NCBI RefSeq assembly: GCF_001458255.1 | Contig: NZ_CYSB01000029.1 | Coordinates: forward strand, 1 to 64,000 | Source: Thalassovita autumnalis | Lineage (GTDB): Bacteria; Pseudomonadota; Alphaproteobacteria; Rhodobacterales; Rhodobacteraceae | Length of the DNA: 64,000 nt | Direction: 5' to 3' | Shown here: positions 1-8,277 of the stretch, in pieces | How positions within the stretch are numbered: the stretch's first letter is position 1 | Layout of the letters: each line of letters begins with the position of its first letter | The notes under the pieces: model-generated | Database searches by the model: none | What the model saw: the letters and a program-made list of their open reading frames with translations, nothing else | Told to the model about the DNA's origin: nothing | Program-made: the position numbers and the translations under genes

Positions 1-203
1 ACAAAAAAGATCAAAAAATAAATGAATTCAATAACATAGAAGGAGAAAGAAAGAGAAGGAATGGCCATGCGCCTGCATTTCCACAATCAAAACTCCAGAA
101 TCCCTGCCCCGTCACCGGGAATCCCCCACGAGTCGCTTTGGCAAATCGCTTATTCGGGGGTGTATCAAGGGGCTACACTCGCCATTTGCGTGCGATTTCC
201 GGC

Positions 204-236
204 AAAAAGGGCGGCTGATTGCTCAGCCGCCCTTTT
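204..236 (-). terminator. Rho-independent terminator of the TRAP/uspA operon
   Basis: A GC-rich hairpin with a stem of about 11 pairs and a 4-base loop lies about 45 bases past the uspA stop codon. It is flanked by A-runs and T-runs on both sides, so it can end transcripts in either direction. On the minus strand the stem is followed by TTTTT. Confidence 0.85.
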
Positions 237-280
237 GATTCACTCAAGTGACTCGGTTTTCACGCCGGTCCGAGTCGCCT

Positions 281-712
281 TTAGCGCACCACGTAGACCG
301 ACACCTCGGCGTGGCGGACCACTTTGGCGGCGTTGGTGCCCAAGAGGTAGTCCCGTGCCGTGGGGCGGTGCGAGCCGATCACGATCAGATCGCTGCCAGC
401 CAGTTCGGCCGCATGCAGCACCTCCTGGTAGACCTTGCCGGTGGCCACCTCATGGCGGACCTTGAACGGCAGCTCTTCCCCCAGAACCGATTTCACAAAA
501 GCCTTCAGACGCGACACGGTCTCCTCCACGGCTTTGGCGTGATAGTTCTTTGGGAAAAAGTCCGGGATCTCCCCGGCGCCAAAGTCGGGCACCACGGTGA
601 TGACATCCAATTGGGCGCCATCAAGGCGGGCCAGCTTGGCCGCCTCTTCCAGCACCCGTTTGTCCGGGCTGTGTTCACTCATGTCGATGGCACAAAGGAT
701 TGCACTGCTCAT
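281..712 (-). CDS. Universal stress protein (UspA family) of the TRAP operon
   Basis: This 143-residue protein has the length and pattern of a single-domain UspA protein. The start (SSAILCAIDMSEHS) carries the conserved aspartate of the first strand. Near the C-terminus IGSHRPTARDYLLGTNA resembles the ATP-binding loop, but the usual second glycine of the G-2x-G element is replaced by arginine, so nucleotide binding is uncertain. Its ATG overlaps the stop codon of the TRAP permease gene as ATGA, which implies translational coupling. A known precedent is TeaD, a UspA protein encoded with the TeaABC TRAP transporter of Halomonas that tunes its activity. By context this protein probably modulates the adjacent permease; that is inference. 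A terminator follows about 45 bases downstream. Confidence 0.9.
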   Translation of the reverse strand: MSSAILCAIDMSEHSPDKRVLEEAAKLARLDGAQLDVITVVPDFGAGEIPDFFPKNYHAKAVEETVSRLKAFVKSVLGEELPFKVRHEVATGKVYQEVLHAAELAGSDLIVIGSHRPTARDYLLGTNAAKVVRHAEVSVYVVR

Positions 713-3324
713 GCCTGAACCTCCTTGGGCTGACGGGCGGCACGGCCGCGTTGCAGGAAGGCGATGCCAGCAAGCAGCAGCAGCGCCGGGATATACATCA
801 ACTCCTTCGGCAATTGATCCGCCGGAGCAGCCACCGAAGTGACCTGCATCGGGGCATCGCCATAGAAGTCAAAGTTCGACATCGTCTCAAAATAGGGGGT
901 GCCCGGGAAAGGCTCCTCCAACAGAAGCACGTCACCCTCTGGGATCGTGGTCAGACCCAAGGCGGCCAGACGGGCCTCACCATCAGCGGCACCGGTTGCA
1001 GGCAGAACGATGGTGGTTTCCTTGACCTCACCTGTGTCGAAGTCAGGACCGGAGACAACCACCCGCAGTTCCGTGCCTTCCGGCGCCTTGCCCATGACCT
1101 CAACCAGCTGTGCTGGGGCTGAGACCTCAAACGGAGGCTGGATGCGATCTATCAGGAAGCCCGGGCGGAACAGCGCAAAGGCGATCAGGATCAGCAGCAC
1201 GCTTTCGATGATGGTGTTCTTGGTCACAAACCAGCCCATGGTGCCTGCGGTGAAGATCAGGATTGCCACAGACGCCACAATGAAGACGATGATACCCTCC
1301 ACCAAGGTCACATCAATCAACAACAGGTCGGTGTTGAAGATGAAGACAAAGGGCAGTGCCACGGTCCGCAGGCTATAGAAGAAGGCGGTGAACCCGGTGC
1401 GAATGGCATCGCCACCCGAAACGGCCGCCGCGGCAAAGCTTGCCAGACCCACAGGCGGGGTCACGTCCGCCATGATGCCGAAATAGAACACAAAGAGGTG
1501 CACCGCGATCAGCGGAACGATCAGGCCCGAGTTTGCGCCCAGTTCCACAACCACGCCCGCCATCAGCGAGCTGACAACGATGTAGTTCGCAGTGGTCGGC
1601 AGGCCCATACCAAGGATGAGGGACAACAGCCCCACCATCACCAGCATCAGGATCAGGTTACCGCCCGAGAGGAACTCCACCAGATCTGCCATCACCTGGC
1701 CCACACCGGTCAGCGTTACTGTGCCAACGATCACACCAGCAGTGGCCGTGGCCAGACCGATGCCGATCATGTTGCGCGCGCCATCGATCATGCCCTGTGC
1801 CAGATCGCCAACGCCGAACTTGAAGGCGGCGGGCAGGTCACCCTCGCCACGGAACATGGCCTTCAGCGGGCGTTGGGTCAGCAGGATGACAAACAACAGT
1901 GCCGTCGCCCAGAATGCCGACAGGCCCGGCGACTTCTGTTCGATCATCAGGAAGTAGACCAGCACGATGATCGGCAGCAGGTAATAAAGACCCGCTTTGT
2001 AGATCTCACCCACGACGGGCAGCTGCACATCTTTGGCGTTGGGATCATCCGGTTCCAGATCAGGAACCGAAGCTGCCAGCCACAGCAGGATCACATAGGC
2101 AACAAACACCAGTGCGGACAGGATCAGACCCGATCCACCCGGCACCATGGCGACGATTGCTTTCACCGGAAACTGCACGCCGTAACACAGACCAGCAAAG
2201 CCCGCGAAGAACAGGAACATGCCGAAAATGGTGCGCGACAGCGAAACAACGCGGTCGCCCAAGGTGGGCAGGTTCCGTTTCACTGCTTCCAGGTGCACGA
2301 TGTAAACCAGCGCCATGTAAGAGATGACCGCCGGCAGGAAGGCGTGGGTGATCACCTCGACATAGGAAATGCCGACATATTCCACCATCAGGAAGGCCGC
2401 GGCCCCCATCACCGGTGGCATGATCTGCCCGTTCACCGACGAGGCAACCTCAACCGCGCCGGCCTTCTCACTGGAGAAGCCCACACGTTTCATCAGCGGA
2501 ATGGTGAAGGTGCCGGTGGTCACAACGTTCGCAATCGATGAGCCCGAGATCAGGCCGGTTGCGGCGGAGCCAACAACAGCCGCCTTAGCCGGGCCACCAC
2601 GCAGGTGACCGAGGGCGCCGAAGGCCATCTTGATGAAGTAGTTGCCTGCGCCTGCCTTCTCCAACAGTGCGCCGAAGAGCACGAAGAGGAAGACAAACTT
2701 GGTCGAAACGCCCAGCGCGATGCCAAACACACCTTCGGAGGTGATCCACATGTGGCTCATCGCTTTCTTGAGCGAAGCACCTTTCCAGCGGATGACTTCG
2801 GGCACCCAGTCGGAGGAGCCGAAGAAAACATAGCCGAGGAAGATCGTCGCGATGATCGCCATGGCCGGGCCCAATGCACGACGCGCGGCCTCAAACAGCA
2901 GGATCAGGCCAACCAGCGCCACCCATTTATCGGTGTCATCGGCCAATCCGCCCGAGTTCACGATCTTGTCGTAGAAGAAATAGCCATATAGCGCGATGAA
3001 TGCGCCGACGCCGGCCATCACCCAATCCTGGATCGGGATCCGCTTGCGCGGGCTGGTCGCCAAGGCCGGATAGGCCAGAAAGGCCAGGAAAATTGCAAAG
3101 GCCAGATGGATCTGGCGCGAGTTGTTAATCAAATCGCCGGGCAGGATGTAATTTGCCAGAGGCGAGGCCAAGGTGACCTGAAAGACCGACCATAACAGCG
3201 CAATCGCTGCCATGAAGGTTGCCACGGCGCCTACGGGATTTCGCCCGCCTGCGTCACTGGCGGCAACCAGTTCCTGTAGTTCTTCTTCGCTGAGCGCGCG
3301 GCCCTCTGTCTTTGGCTTGGCCAT
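709..3324 (-). CDS. TRAP transporter permease, 4TM/12TM fusion (TAXI type)
   Basis: An 871-residue integral membrane protein that fuses the small (DctQ-like) and large (DctM-like) TRAP permease subunits, as is usual for TAXI-type systems. The large-subunit part shows typical glycine-rich segments such as GLISGSSIANVVTTGTFTI and LGMGLPTTANYIVVSSL, with many hydrophobic helices through about residue 700. The final stretch (roughly 700-850) is a mostly soluble module ending in another helix, matching the DUF3394 extension seen on some TRAP permeases. I chose the ATG at 3324 because GGGAGGG precedes it; an in-frame ATG lies 57 bases upstream without a good ribosome site. The protein should import an organic acid-like solute using an ion gradient, with the substrate delivered by the upstream binding protein. 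The substrate cannot be read from the sequence. Confidence 0.95.
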   Translation of the reverse strand: MAKPKTEGRALSEEELQELVAASDAGGRNPVGAVATFMAAIALLWSVFQVTLASPLANYILPGDLINNSRQIHLAFAIFLAFLAYPALATSPRKRIPIQDWVMAGVGAFIALYGYFFYDKIVNSGGLADDTDKWVALVGLILLFEAARRALGPAMAIIATIFLGYVFFGSSDWVPEVIRWKGASLKKAMSHMWITSEGVFGIALGVSTKFVFLFVLFGALLEKAGAGNYFIKMAFGALGHLRGGPAKAAVVGSAATGLISGSSIANVVTTGTFTIPLMKRVGFSSEKAGAVEVASSVNGQIMPPVMGAAAFLMVEYVGISYVEVITHAFLPAVISYMALVYIVHLEAVKRNLPTLGDRVVSLSRTIFGMFLFFAGFAGLCYGVQFPVKAIVAMVPGGSGLILSALVFVAYVILLWLAASVPDLEPDDPNAKDVQLPVVGEIYKAGLYYLLPIIVLVYFLMIEQKSPGLSAFWATALLFVILLTQRPLKAMFRGEGDLPAAFKFGVGDLAQGMIDGARNMIGIGLATATAGVIVGTVTLTGVGQVMADLVEFLSGGNLILMLVMVGLLSLILGMGLPTTANYIVVSSLMAGVVVELGANSGLIVPLIAVHLFVFYFGIMADVTPPVGLASFAAAAVSGGDAIRTGFTAFFYSLRTVALPFVFIFNTDLLLIDVTLVEGIIVFIVASVAILIFTAGTMGWFVTKNTIIESVLLILIAFALFRPGFLIDRIQPPFEVSAPAQLVEVMGKAPEGTELRVVVSGPDFDTGEVKETTIVLPATGAADGEARLAALGLTTIPEGDVLLLEEPFPGTPYFETMSNFDFYGDAPMQVTSVAAPADQLPKELMYIPALLLLAGIAFLQRGRAARQPKEVQA

Positions 3325-3386
3325 GCATCCCTCCCCCTGCCGGATGTCCCCCCGGCATCTATGCCTGTTTATCTTATTCACAAATG

Positions 3387-3419
3387 GAAAACCGGCGGCT
3401 GGGGTGAGCCAGCCGCCGG
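3387..3419 (-). terminator. Intercistronic hairpin between TAXI binding protein and permease
   Basis: A perfect 11-base-pair GC-rich stem (3392-3402 with 3409-3419) with a 6-base loop is followed on the minus strand by TTTT. It sits just after the binding-protein stop codon and before the permease gene. Such hairpins often cause partial termination or protect the upstream message, giving more binding protein than permease. Confidence 0.75.
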
Positions 3420-3433
3420 AAGGTTAAGATCGA

Positions 3434-4402
3434 TTATTCGATCCAGCCCATTTCTTTGTAGTACTTGGCAGCACCGTCATGCAGCGGTGCCGACAGACCG
3501 GCGGTTGCCATGGTCTGCGGGTCCAGGTTTGCAAAGGCCGGGTGCAGCTTTTTGAAGTCTTCGATGTTGTCCATCACCGACTTCACAACAGTGTAAACCG
3601 CTTCGTCCGAAACATCGGCCGAGGTCACGAAGGTTGCGCCCACACCAAAGGTGGCGGTGTCACCGTCGTTGCCGCGGTACATGCCGCCCGGGATGGTGGC
3701 GGTGCGGTAGAAGCTGTTGTCAGCGATCAGGCCGTCAACGGCTTCGCCCGACACTTCAACCAGAACCGAGTCACAGGCAGTGGTGGCTTCCTGGATCGAA
3801 CCGGACGGGTGGCCAACGGTGTAAACCATGGCGTCGATCTGGTTGTCACACAGGGCTGCCGACTGTTCAGCCGCTTTCAGCTCGGTCGCCAGTTCAAAGG
3901 CGTCCATGCCCCAGCCCTTGGCTTCCATCAGCACTTCCATAGTGCCGCGCTGACCGGAACCGGGGTTGCCGATGTTCACACGCTTGCCAGCCAGATCGTC
4001 AAAGGTTTTGATGCCTGCGTCGGCACGGGCCACAACGGTGAAGGGCTCGGGGTGAACCGAGAATACAGCGCGCAGGCCTTCGAAGGCGCCAGCGTCTTCG
4101 AATTTCGAGGTACCGTTATAGGCGTGGTACTGCCAGTCGGACTGAGCAACACCAAACTCCAGCTCGCCTTCGCGGATGGTGTTGATGTTGTAAACCGAAC
4201 CACCGGTCGACTCGACCGAGCAGCGGATGCCGTGCTCTTTACGGCCTTTGTTCACCAGACGGCAGATTGCGCCACCGGTCGGGTAGTAAACGCCGGTCAC
4301 GCCGCCGGTGCCGATGGTGATGAACTCTTCCGCCATTGCGAAAGGGGCAGTCGCCACGGTAGCAGCCAGCGCAAATGCGCCGAGTTTGAAGTTGGAAAAC
4401 AT
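3434..4402 (-). CDS. TAXI family TRAP transporter solute-binding protein
   Basis: A 322-residue exported protein. Residues 1-25 form a signal peptide with a charged start, a hydrophobic alanine-rich core and a likely cleavage after AMA. The mature start [20 protein letters not shown] is the hallmark of the TAXI (TRAP-associated extracytoplasmic immunogenic) family, followed by [19 protein letters not shown], the usual second half of the ligand cleft. The start at 4402 has a GGGAGA ribosome site; a longer in-frame start at 4429 would add nine residues ahead of the signal peptide and is less likely. It captures a small ligand in the periplasm for the fused permease encoded next. TAXI proteins often bind glutamate, 2-oxoglutarate or similar acids, but nothing here fixes the ligand. 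Confidence 0.95.
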   Translation of the reverse strand: MFSNFKLGAFALAATVATAPFAMAEEFITIGTGGVTGVYYPTGGAICRLVNKGRKEHGIRCSVESTGGSVYNINTIREGELEFGVAQSDWQYHAYNGTSKFEDAGAFEGLRAVFSVHPEPFTVVARADAGIKTFDDLAGKRVNIGNPGSGQRGTMEVLMEAKGWGMDAFELATELKAAEQSAALCDNQIDAMVYTVGHPSGSIQEATTACDSVLVEVSGEAVDGLIADNSFYRTATIPGGMYRGNDGDTATFGVGATFVTSADVSDEAVYTVVKSVMDNIEDFKKLHPAFANLDPQTMATAGLSAPLHDGAAKYYKEMGWIE

Positions 4403-4447
4403 CTCTTTCTCCCTGATTTGATGTTTCAAGTTTAGGATCTTCGGGTG

Positions 4448-5332
4448 TCAGCCGGACCAGAATTCACCCAGTCCGCCATTTCGTTGCTCAACCTCTCTAA
4501 TGCGGTGGCTGGTCGCCTGCGGATCGCGGGACACAAGAACTGCCATGAGACTTTCGAGGAGAGCGAGTGTAGCTGTATATGATGAAAAAAATTGCGGGCT
4601 CTCAGAGGGCACGATGAACGGAAAATCCGCGAATTTCAATGCCGGACACGTATGATTATCCGTGATGATGATCGTACGCGCTCCTTGATCCTGCGCCATC
4701 TGGGCCGCCGCAATGGCGCGGCGGGCATAGGGGGATTTGGTCACAATCAGCAGCGCATCCTGCGGCCCCATATCCACCATTGCCGCCCCCAGTGAGGCCC
4801 CCATGCGCCCGGCCAGAACCCAGTTGGTCATGCAGTAATGGGCAAGGTAGGCGAGGTATTCGACAATCCCGGTGGAGCCATAGGCGCCAAACAGAACCAC
4901 CCGGCGCGCCTGACCCAAGGCTTCGGCCGCGGCCTCCACCCGATCTGGGTCCAGCTGGGCGTTCAGCTGCTGGATATTGGCGATCACCGCCTCAGACTGG
5001 CGCTGGATGATCGATGCGGTGGTAGCGTCCCCCTGCCCCAGCTTCGCCGCCTTTTCCGAAAAGCTCTCGACGCGCTGACCAACAGCCTGCCGGCACAGTT
5101 CGCGGATTTCTTCATAGCTGTCGAATTCCAGCGCGCGGGCCAGCCGGGAATAGGTGGCAGGCGGCAGACCGGAGGAGGCCGAGATCGCGCGCAACGACCG
5201 CGAGGCGACATCAATAGGGTTGGACGCAACATAATCGGCTGCGCGCCGCAACTGGGCGCTCAGGTCACTGTATCTGGATGCAATCCGATCTTCGATGGAT
5301 GTCAATTGCGTCACGAATCCCCCCTGTTTCAT
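4448..5332 (-). CDS. RpiR/MurR family transcriptional regulator
   Basis: A 294-residue cytoplasmic regulator. Residues about 15-85 form the RpiR-type helix-turn-helix (RSLRAISASSGLPPATYSRLARALEFDSYEEIREL) and residues about 130-260 a SIS sugar-isomerase fold (VVLFGAYGSTGIVEYLAY, ALLIVTKSPYARRAIAAAQMA) that usually senses a phosphosugar or amino acid-derived ligand. The ATG at 5332 lacks a good ribosome site, whereas the GTG at 5314 (residue 7) follows AGGGGGG, so the protein may be six residues shorter. It is first in the TRAP operon and divergent from an aminotransferase gene, with a palindrome in between, so it most likely controls both. The inducer is unknown. Confidence 0.92.
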   Translation of the reverse strand: MKQGGFVTQLTSIEDRIASRYSDLSAQLRRAADYVASNPIDVASRSLRAISASSGLPPATYSRLARALEFDSYEEIRELCRQAVGQRVESFSEKAAKLGQGDATTASIIQRQSEAVIANIQQLNAQLDPDRVEAAAEALGQARRVVLFGAYGSTGIVEYLAYLAHYCMTNWVLAGRMGASLGAAMVDMGPQDALLIVTKSPYARRAIAAAQMAQDQGARTIIITDNHTCPALKFADFPFIVPSESPQFFSSYTATLALLESLMAVLVSRDPQATSHRIREVEQRNGGLGEFWSG

Positions 5333-5368
5333 CGCAACTTTTCATTTGTATTTTTTCTTGTCAAGAAA

Positions 5369-5384
5369 TGAAACATATGTTTCA
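5369..5384. promoter_or_regulatory. Palindromic operator, probable RpiR-type regulator site
   Basis: TGAAACATATGTTTCA is a perfect 16-bp palindrome in the 130-bp divergent region between the RpiR-type gene and the aminotransferase gene. TGAAA/TTTCA dyads are typical for RpiR-family operators in alphaproteobacteria. An identical half-site, ATGTTTCA, recurs at 4421-4428, about 20 bases before the TAXI gene. Confidence 0.7.
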
Positions 5385-5462
5385 CCTCCCACAAGTCACG
5401 CCGTGTCAGGCGACGATTCGACTTTCTTTGTTTTTGCTGTCTCAGGCTGAAAGGGCGGCACC

Positions 5463-6812
5463 ATGGCTGCATCCACATTTGCAAACACCTCCCATATCTT
5501 TCCCCGTCACACCCAAGTGATTCCCCCACGGGCGGCCCGCGGGGACGGGTGCTATATTCTTGATAAGGATGGGAAACAATACTTCGATGGCTCCGGCGGC
5601 GCGGCGGTGTCCTGCCTTGGGCATTCCGACCCTGATGTGATCGCAGCAGTGCAGGACCAGACCGCCACTTTGGCCTATGCCCACACCAGTTTCTTCAGTT
5701 CAGACCCCGCCGAAGAGCTGGCGGATCTGCTGATCAATCACGCCCCGAAAGGGCTGGATCGGGTCTATTTTGTTTCGGGCGGCTCAGAGGCGATGGAATC
5801 AGCGCTGAAACTGGCGCGGCAGTATTTCACCGAAATTGGCCAGCCGCAGCGGCGCCATGTCATCGCCCGCCGCCAGAGTTATCACGGCAACACGCTGGGG
5901 GTTCTTTCGGTTGGCGGCAACATGTGGCGGCGCGAACAATTTGCCCCGCTGCTGATTGAAACAACCCACATCAGCCCCTGCTACGAATATCGCGGCCGCG
6001 CAGAGGGCGAGAGTGCCTTTGACTACGGTCAACGCGTTGCCAACGAACTGGAAGCGGAAATTCAGCGTCTGGGGCCGGACACGGTCATGGCCTTTGTCGC
6101 GGAACCTGTGGTCGGAGCCACCGCCGGCGCAGTGCCGCCGGTTGAGGGGTACTTCAAACGGGTGCGCGAGATCTGCGATCAACATGGCGTCCTGCTGATC
6201 CTGGATGAGGTGATGTGCGGCATGGGGCGGACCGGAACGCTGTTTGCCTGCGAACAGGAGGGCGTCGCGCCTGATATCACCGCCATCGCCAAGGGGCTGG
6301 GCGCAGGCTATCAACCGATTGGCGCCATGCTGTGTACGAAACAGATCTATCAGGCCATCGAAGAGGGCACCGGCTTCTTCCAGCATGGCCACACCTATCT
6401 GGGCCATCCAGTGGCCGCCGCCGCCAGCCGCGCGGTACTCCGCAAACTGACCGAGGGCGGATTGGTCAAACGCGCCGCCGTGATGGGGGAGACGCTGAAC
6501 ACCGCGTTGCAGGAGCGTTTTGGCCAGCACCCCCATATTGGCGACATTCGCGGCCGCGGCCTGTTCCGTGGGCTGGAGCTGGTGGCGGACCGTGCCAGCA
6601 AAGCGCCCTTTGCCCCGGATCTTGCCCTGCCGAAGAAAATCAAAGCCGCCGCCTTTGAGGCGGGTCTGCTGTGTTACCCGATGGGTGGCACAATAGATGG
6701 CAAGACCGGCGCGCATATCCTGCTGGCGCCGCCGTTTATCATGACCGAGGATCAGATTGGCGAAGTGGTGGATAAGCTGGACATCGCCCTGCGCGCCGCC
6801 CTGCCCGGCTGA
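5463..6812 (+). CDS. Class III pyridoxal-phosphate aminotransferase
   Basis: A 449-residue cytoplasmic enzyme of the class III (omega/ornithine) aminotransferase family. Conserved features in order are the phosphate-binding FVSGGSEAMESALKLAR, the histidine segment RQSYHGNTLG, the cofactor aspartate in LILDEVMCGMGRTGT, and the Schiff-base lysine in AIAKGLGAGYQPIGA. The C-terminus AHILLAPPFIMTEDQI is also typical. Length is normal. It is divergent from the RpiR-TRAP operon and shares its operator, so it probably acts on an amino-containing compound imported by that TRAP system, transferring the amino group to pyruvate or an oxo-acid. The amino donor cannot be named from sequence. A bidirectional terminator follows. 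Confidence 0.92.
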   Translation: MAASTFANTSHIFPRHTQVIPPRAARGDGCYILDKDGKQYFDGSGGAAVSCLGHSDPDVIAAVQDQTATLAYAHTSFFSSDPAEELADLLINHAPKGLDRVYFVSGGSEAMESALKLARQYFTEIGQPQRRHVIARRQSYHGNTLGVLSVGGNMWRREQFAPLLIETTHISPCYEYRGRAEGESAFDYGQRVANELEAEIQRLGPDTVMAFVAEPVVGATAGAVPPVEGYFKRVREICDQHGVLLILDEVMCGMGRTGTLFACEQEGVAPDITAIAKGLGAGYQPIGAMLCTKQIYQAIEEGTGFFQHGHTYLGHPVAAAASRAVLRKLTEGGLVKRAAVMGETLNTALQERFGQHPHIGDIRGRGLFRGLELVADRASKAPFAPDLALPKKIKAAAFEAGLLCYPMGGTIDGKTGAHILLAPPFIMTEDQIGEVVDKLDIALRAALPG

Positions 6813-6832
6813 TCTGATACCCCCGAAACGCA

Positions 6833-6859
6833 AAAGGCCAGCCGCACGGGCTGGCCTTT
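6833..6859. terminator. Bidirectional terminator between aminotransferase and coxG
   Basis: A perfect 11-bp stem (6833-6843 with 6849-6859), loop GCACG, ends in TTT on the plus strand and in TTTT on the minus strand. It separates two convergent genes and can serve both. Confidence 0.85.
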
Positions 6860-6880
6860 CTGTTCGGCGTGAAACGCCCC

Positions 6881-7330
6881 TTAAGCGGCGGTTTCCGAAA
6901 CCTTATCCGCAAAGCTTTGGAAAAATTTCGCCGACAGTTTCTTGGCGGTGCCTTGGATCAAGCGGCTGCCCAGCTGGGCAATCTTGCCGCCCATTTCCAC
7001 CTTGGCCACATAGGTCAGCACGGTTTCTTCGCCCTCATCGGCCAGCGTCACATCCGCGCCGCCTTTGGCAAAACCCGCTGCGCCACCTTTGCCTTCGCCG
7101 GTCAGGCTGAAGGCGCCGGGCGCGTTTGAATTGTCCAGCGTCACCGCGCCTGAAAACTTGGCCTTCACCGGGCCGATTTTCAGCACAACCTTGGCTTCCA
7201 GCTCCTCCGGAGAATGCTGGATCAACTCCTCACAGCCGGGAATGCACTCTTGCAGCACCTCCGGATCATTCAGCGCGGCATAAACCACGTCACGAGGGGC
7301 GGAGATGCGGATTTCGTCGCTCAGTTCCAT
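6881..7330 (-). CDS. coxG: CoxG-like SRPBCC family protein
   Basis: A 149-residue SRPBCC-fold protein. The start ELSDEIRISAPRDVVYAALNDPEVLQECIPG is the standard opening of CoxG proteins, and VLKIGPVKAKFSGAVTL follows as in the family. In Afipia (Oligotropha) carboxidovorans CoxG is reported to help recruit CO dehydrogenase to the cytoplasmic membrane. It is the last gene of the cox cluster here, 28 bases after coxF, in the same relative place as in Afipia. The ribosome site is AAGGAT. The sequence shows no membrane helix, so any membrane association would be through the lipid-binding pocket or the C-terminal helix. Confidence 0.88.
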   Translation of the reverse strand: MELSDEIRISAPRDVVYAALNDPEVLQECIPGCEELIQHSPEELEAKVVLKIGPVKAKFSGAVTLDNSNAPGAFSLTGEGKGGAAGFAKGGADVTLADEGEETVLTYVAKVEMGGKIAQLGSRLIQGTAKKLSAKFFQSFADKVSETAA

Positions 7331-7358
7331 TTAACTCATCCTTCTTTCGTCAATCTGT

Positions 7359-8264
7359 TCAACAGCAGCGCGGGAACACCTGCAAGGCGATTTGGGTAGC
7401 GCGGTCTGTTGCTTGTGGGGTCGCGGCGGCGGGGGAGGATGCTGGCGTGCCGCTCCTCTCGCCCTCCGCAGGGTCAGTGGTTTCGCCATCCGGGCCACCG
7501 ATCTGGCGCGGATGTTTGGTGGCCGCGCGCCAGGTGATGATTTCCGCCAGGATCGACAGCGCAATCTCATGCGGATCCACCGCGCCAATGTCCAAACCGG
7601 CAGGCGATTTCAGCCGGGCGATCTGCGCTTGAGTGACGCCGTCTTTGGTCAGCTTTGCGGTCAGGTGGCCGGCCTTTTTGCGGCTGGCAACCATGGACAC
7701 CCGCGCGGCATCGCTGGTCAGCGCGGCCTTCAGCGCCAGCGCATCACCGCGCCCTTGTGAGGCGACAACAACAAAGTCCCGCGCCTGCAATTCCGTAGCA
7801 GCAGCCGCCGGATCATCCCCCGACAGGGTTGCGCGCACTCGGAACCCAGCCAGTTCGGCATGGGCTGCCAAAGCCTGCGCGATAGGCCCGTCGCCAAATA
7901 TCACCAGTTGCGGCGCCAGTTGGAACGGCTCGATCAGCAGATCCACCGTGCCACCTGAAGGACAGCCGCTTTTGAACAGTTGTACCCCGTCTTCATCAAC
8001 GAGGCTGACCACTTTTTCCGAGGGTTTCACCCGGATCATCCGCGGCCCGCCTTCGCGCAGCGCCTCCTCGGCGGAGGCGATCACCGCACGTTGCACGCAG
8101 GCCCCGCCCAGATGGCCCAGAATGTCACCGGCTGAGGTGACCGCCGCCTTGGCCCCCGCCTTGGCCGAGGTCACATCAGCGGTGCGCAATACGGTGGCCA
8201 CGCAAAACGGTGTGCCCCGGGTGCGCAGCCCCTCAATGTGGTCAAAAATATCCAGATCAGCCAT
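7359..8264 (-). CDS. coxF: XdhC/CoxF-like molybdoenzyme maturation protein
   Basis: A 301-residue XdhC/CoxI family protein. The first half (residues about 1-110: TPFCVATVLRTADVTSAKAGAKAAVTS, GGACVQRAV) is the XdhC/CoxI domain. The second half has a Rossmann-like segment LVIFGDGPIAQALAAHAEL and the typical end LKSPAGLDIGAVDPHEIALSILAEI. A low-complexity tail of about 50 residues follows. The start at 8264 has GGAGGAG in front; the open frame continues 81 bases further upstream without a good signal. Such proteins hand the molybdenum cofactor to the large subunit or assist its sulfuration. Its position after coxD and coxE matches coxF of Afipia. It lies 13 bases after coxE. Confidence 0.85.
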   Translation of the reverse strand: MADLDIFDHIEGLRTRGTPFCVATVLRTADVTSAKAGAKAAVTSAGDILGHLGGACVQRAVIASAEEALREGGPRMIRVKPSEKVVSLVDEDGVQLFKSGCPSGGTVDLLIEPFQLAPQLVIFGDGPIAQALAAHAELAGFRVRATLSGDDPAAAATELQARDFVVVASQGRGDALALKAALTSDAARVSMVASRKKAGHLTAKLTKDGVTQAQIARLKSPAGLDIGAVDPHEIALSILAEIITWRAATKHPRQIGGPDGETTDPAEGERSGTPASSPAAATPQATDRATQIALQVFPRCC

Positions 8265-8277
8265 CTCCACTCCTCCT

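Noticed and set aside
61-465. 134-codon open frame on the plus strand after a purine-rich leader
   Set aside because: It runs through the terminator and into the antisense of uspA, and its sequence is arginine-, proline- and glycine-rich as expected for a random high-GC frame. Only the leader looks gene-like.
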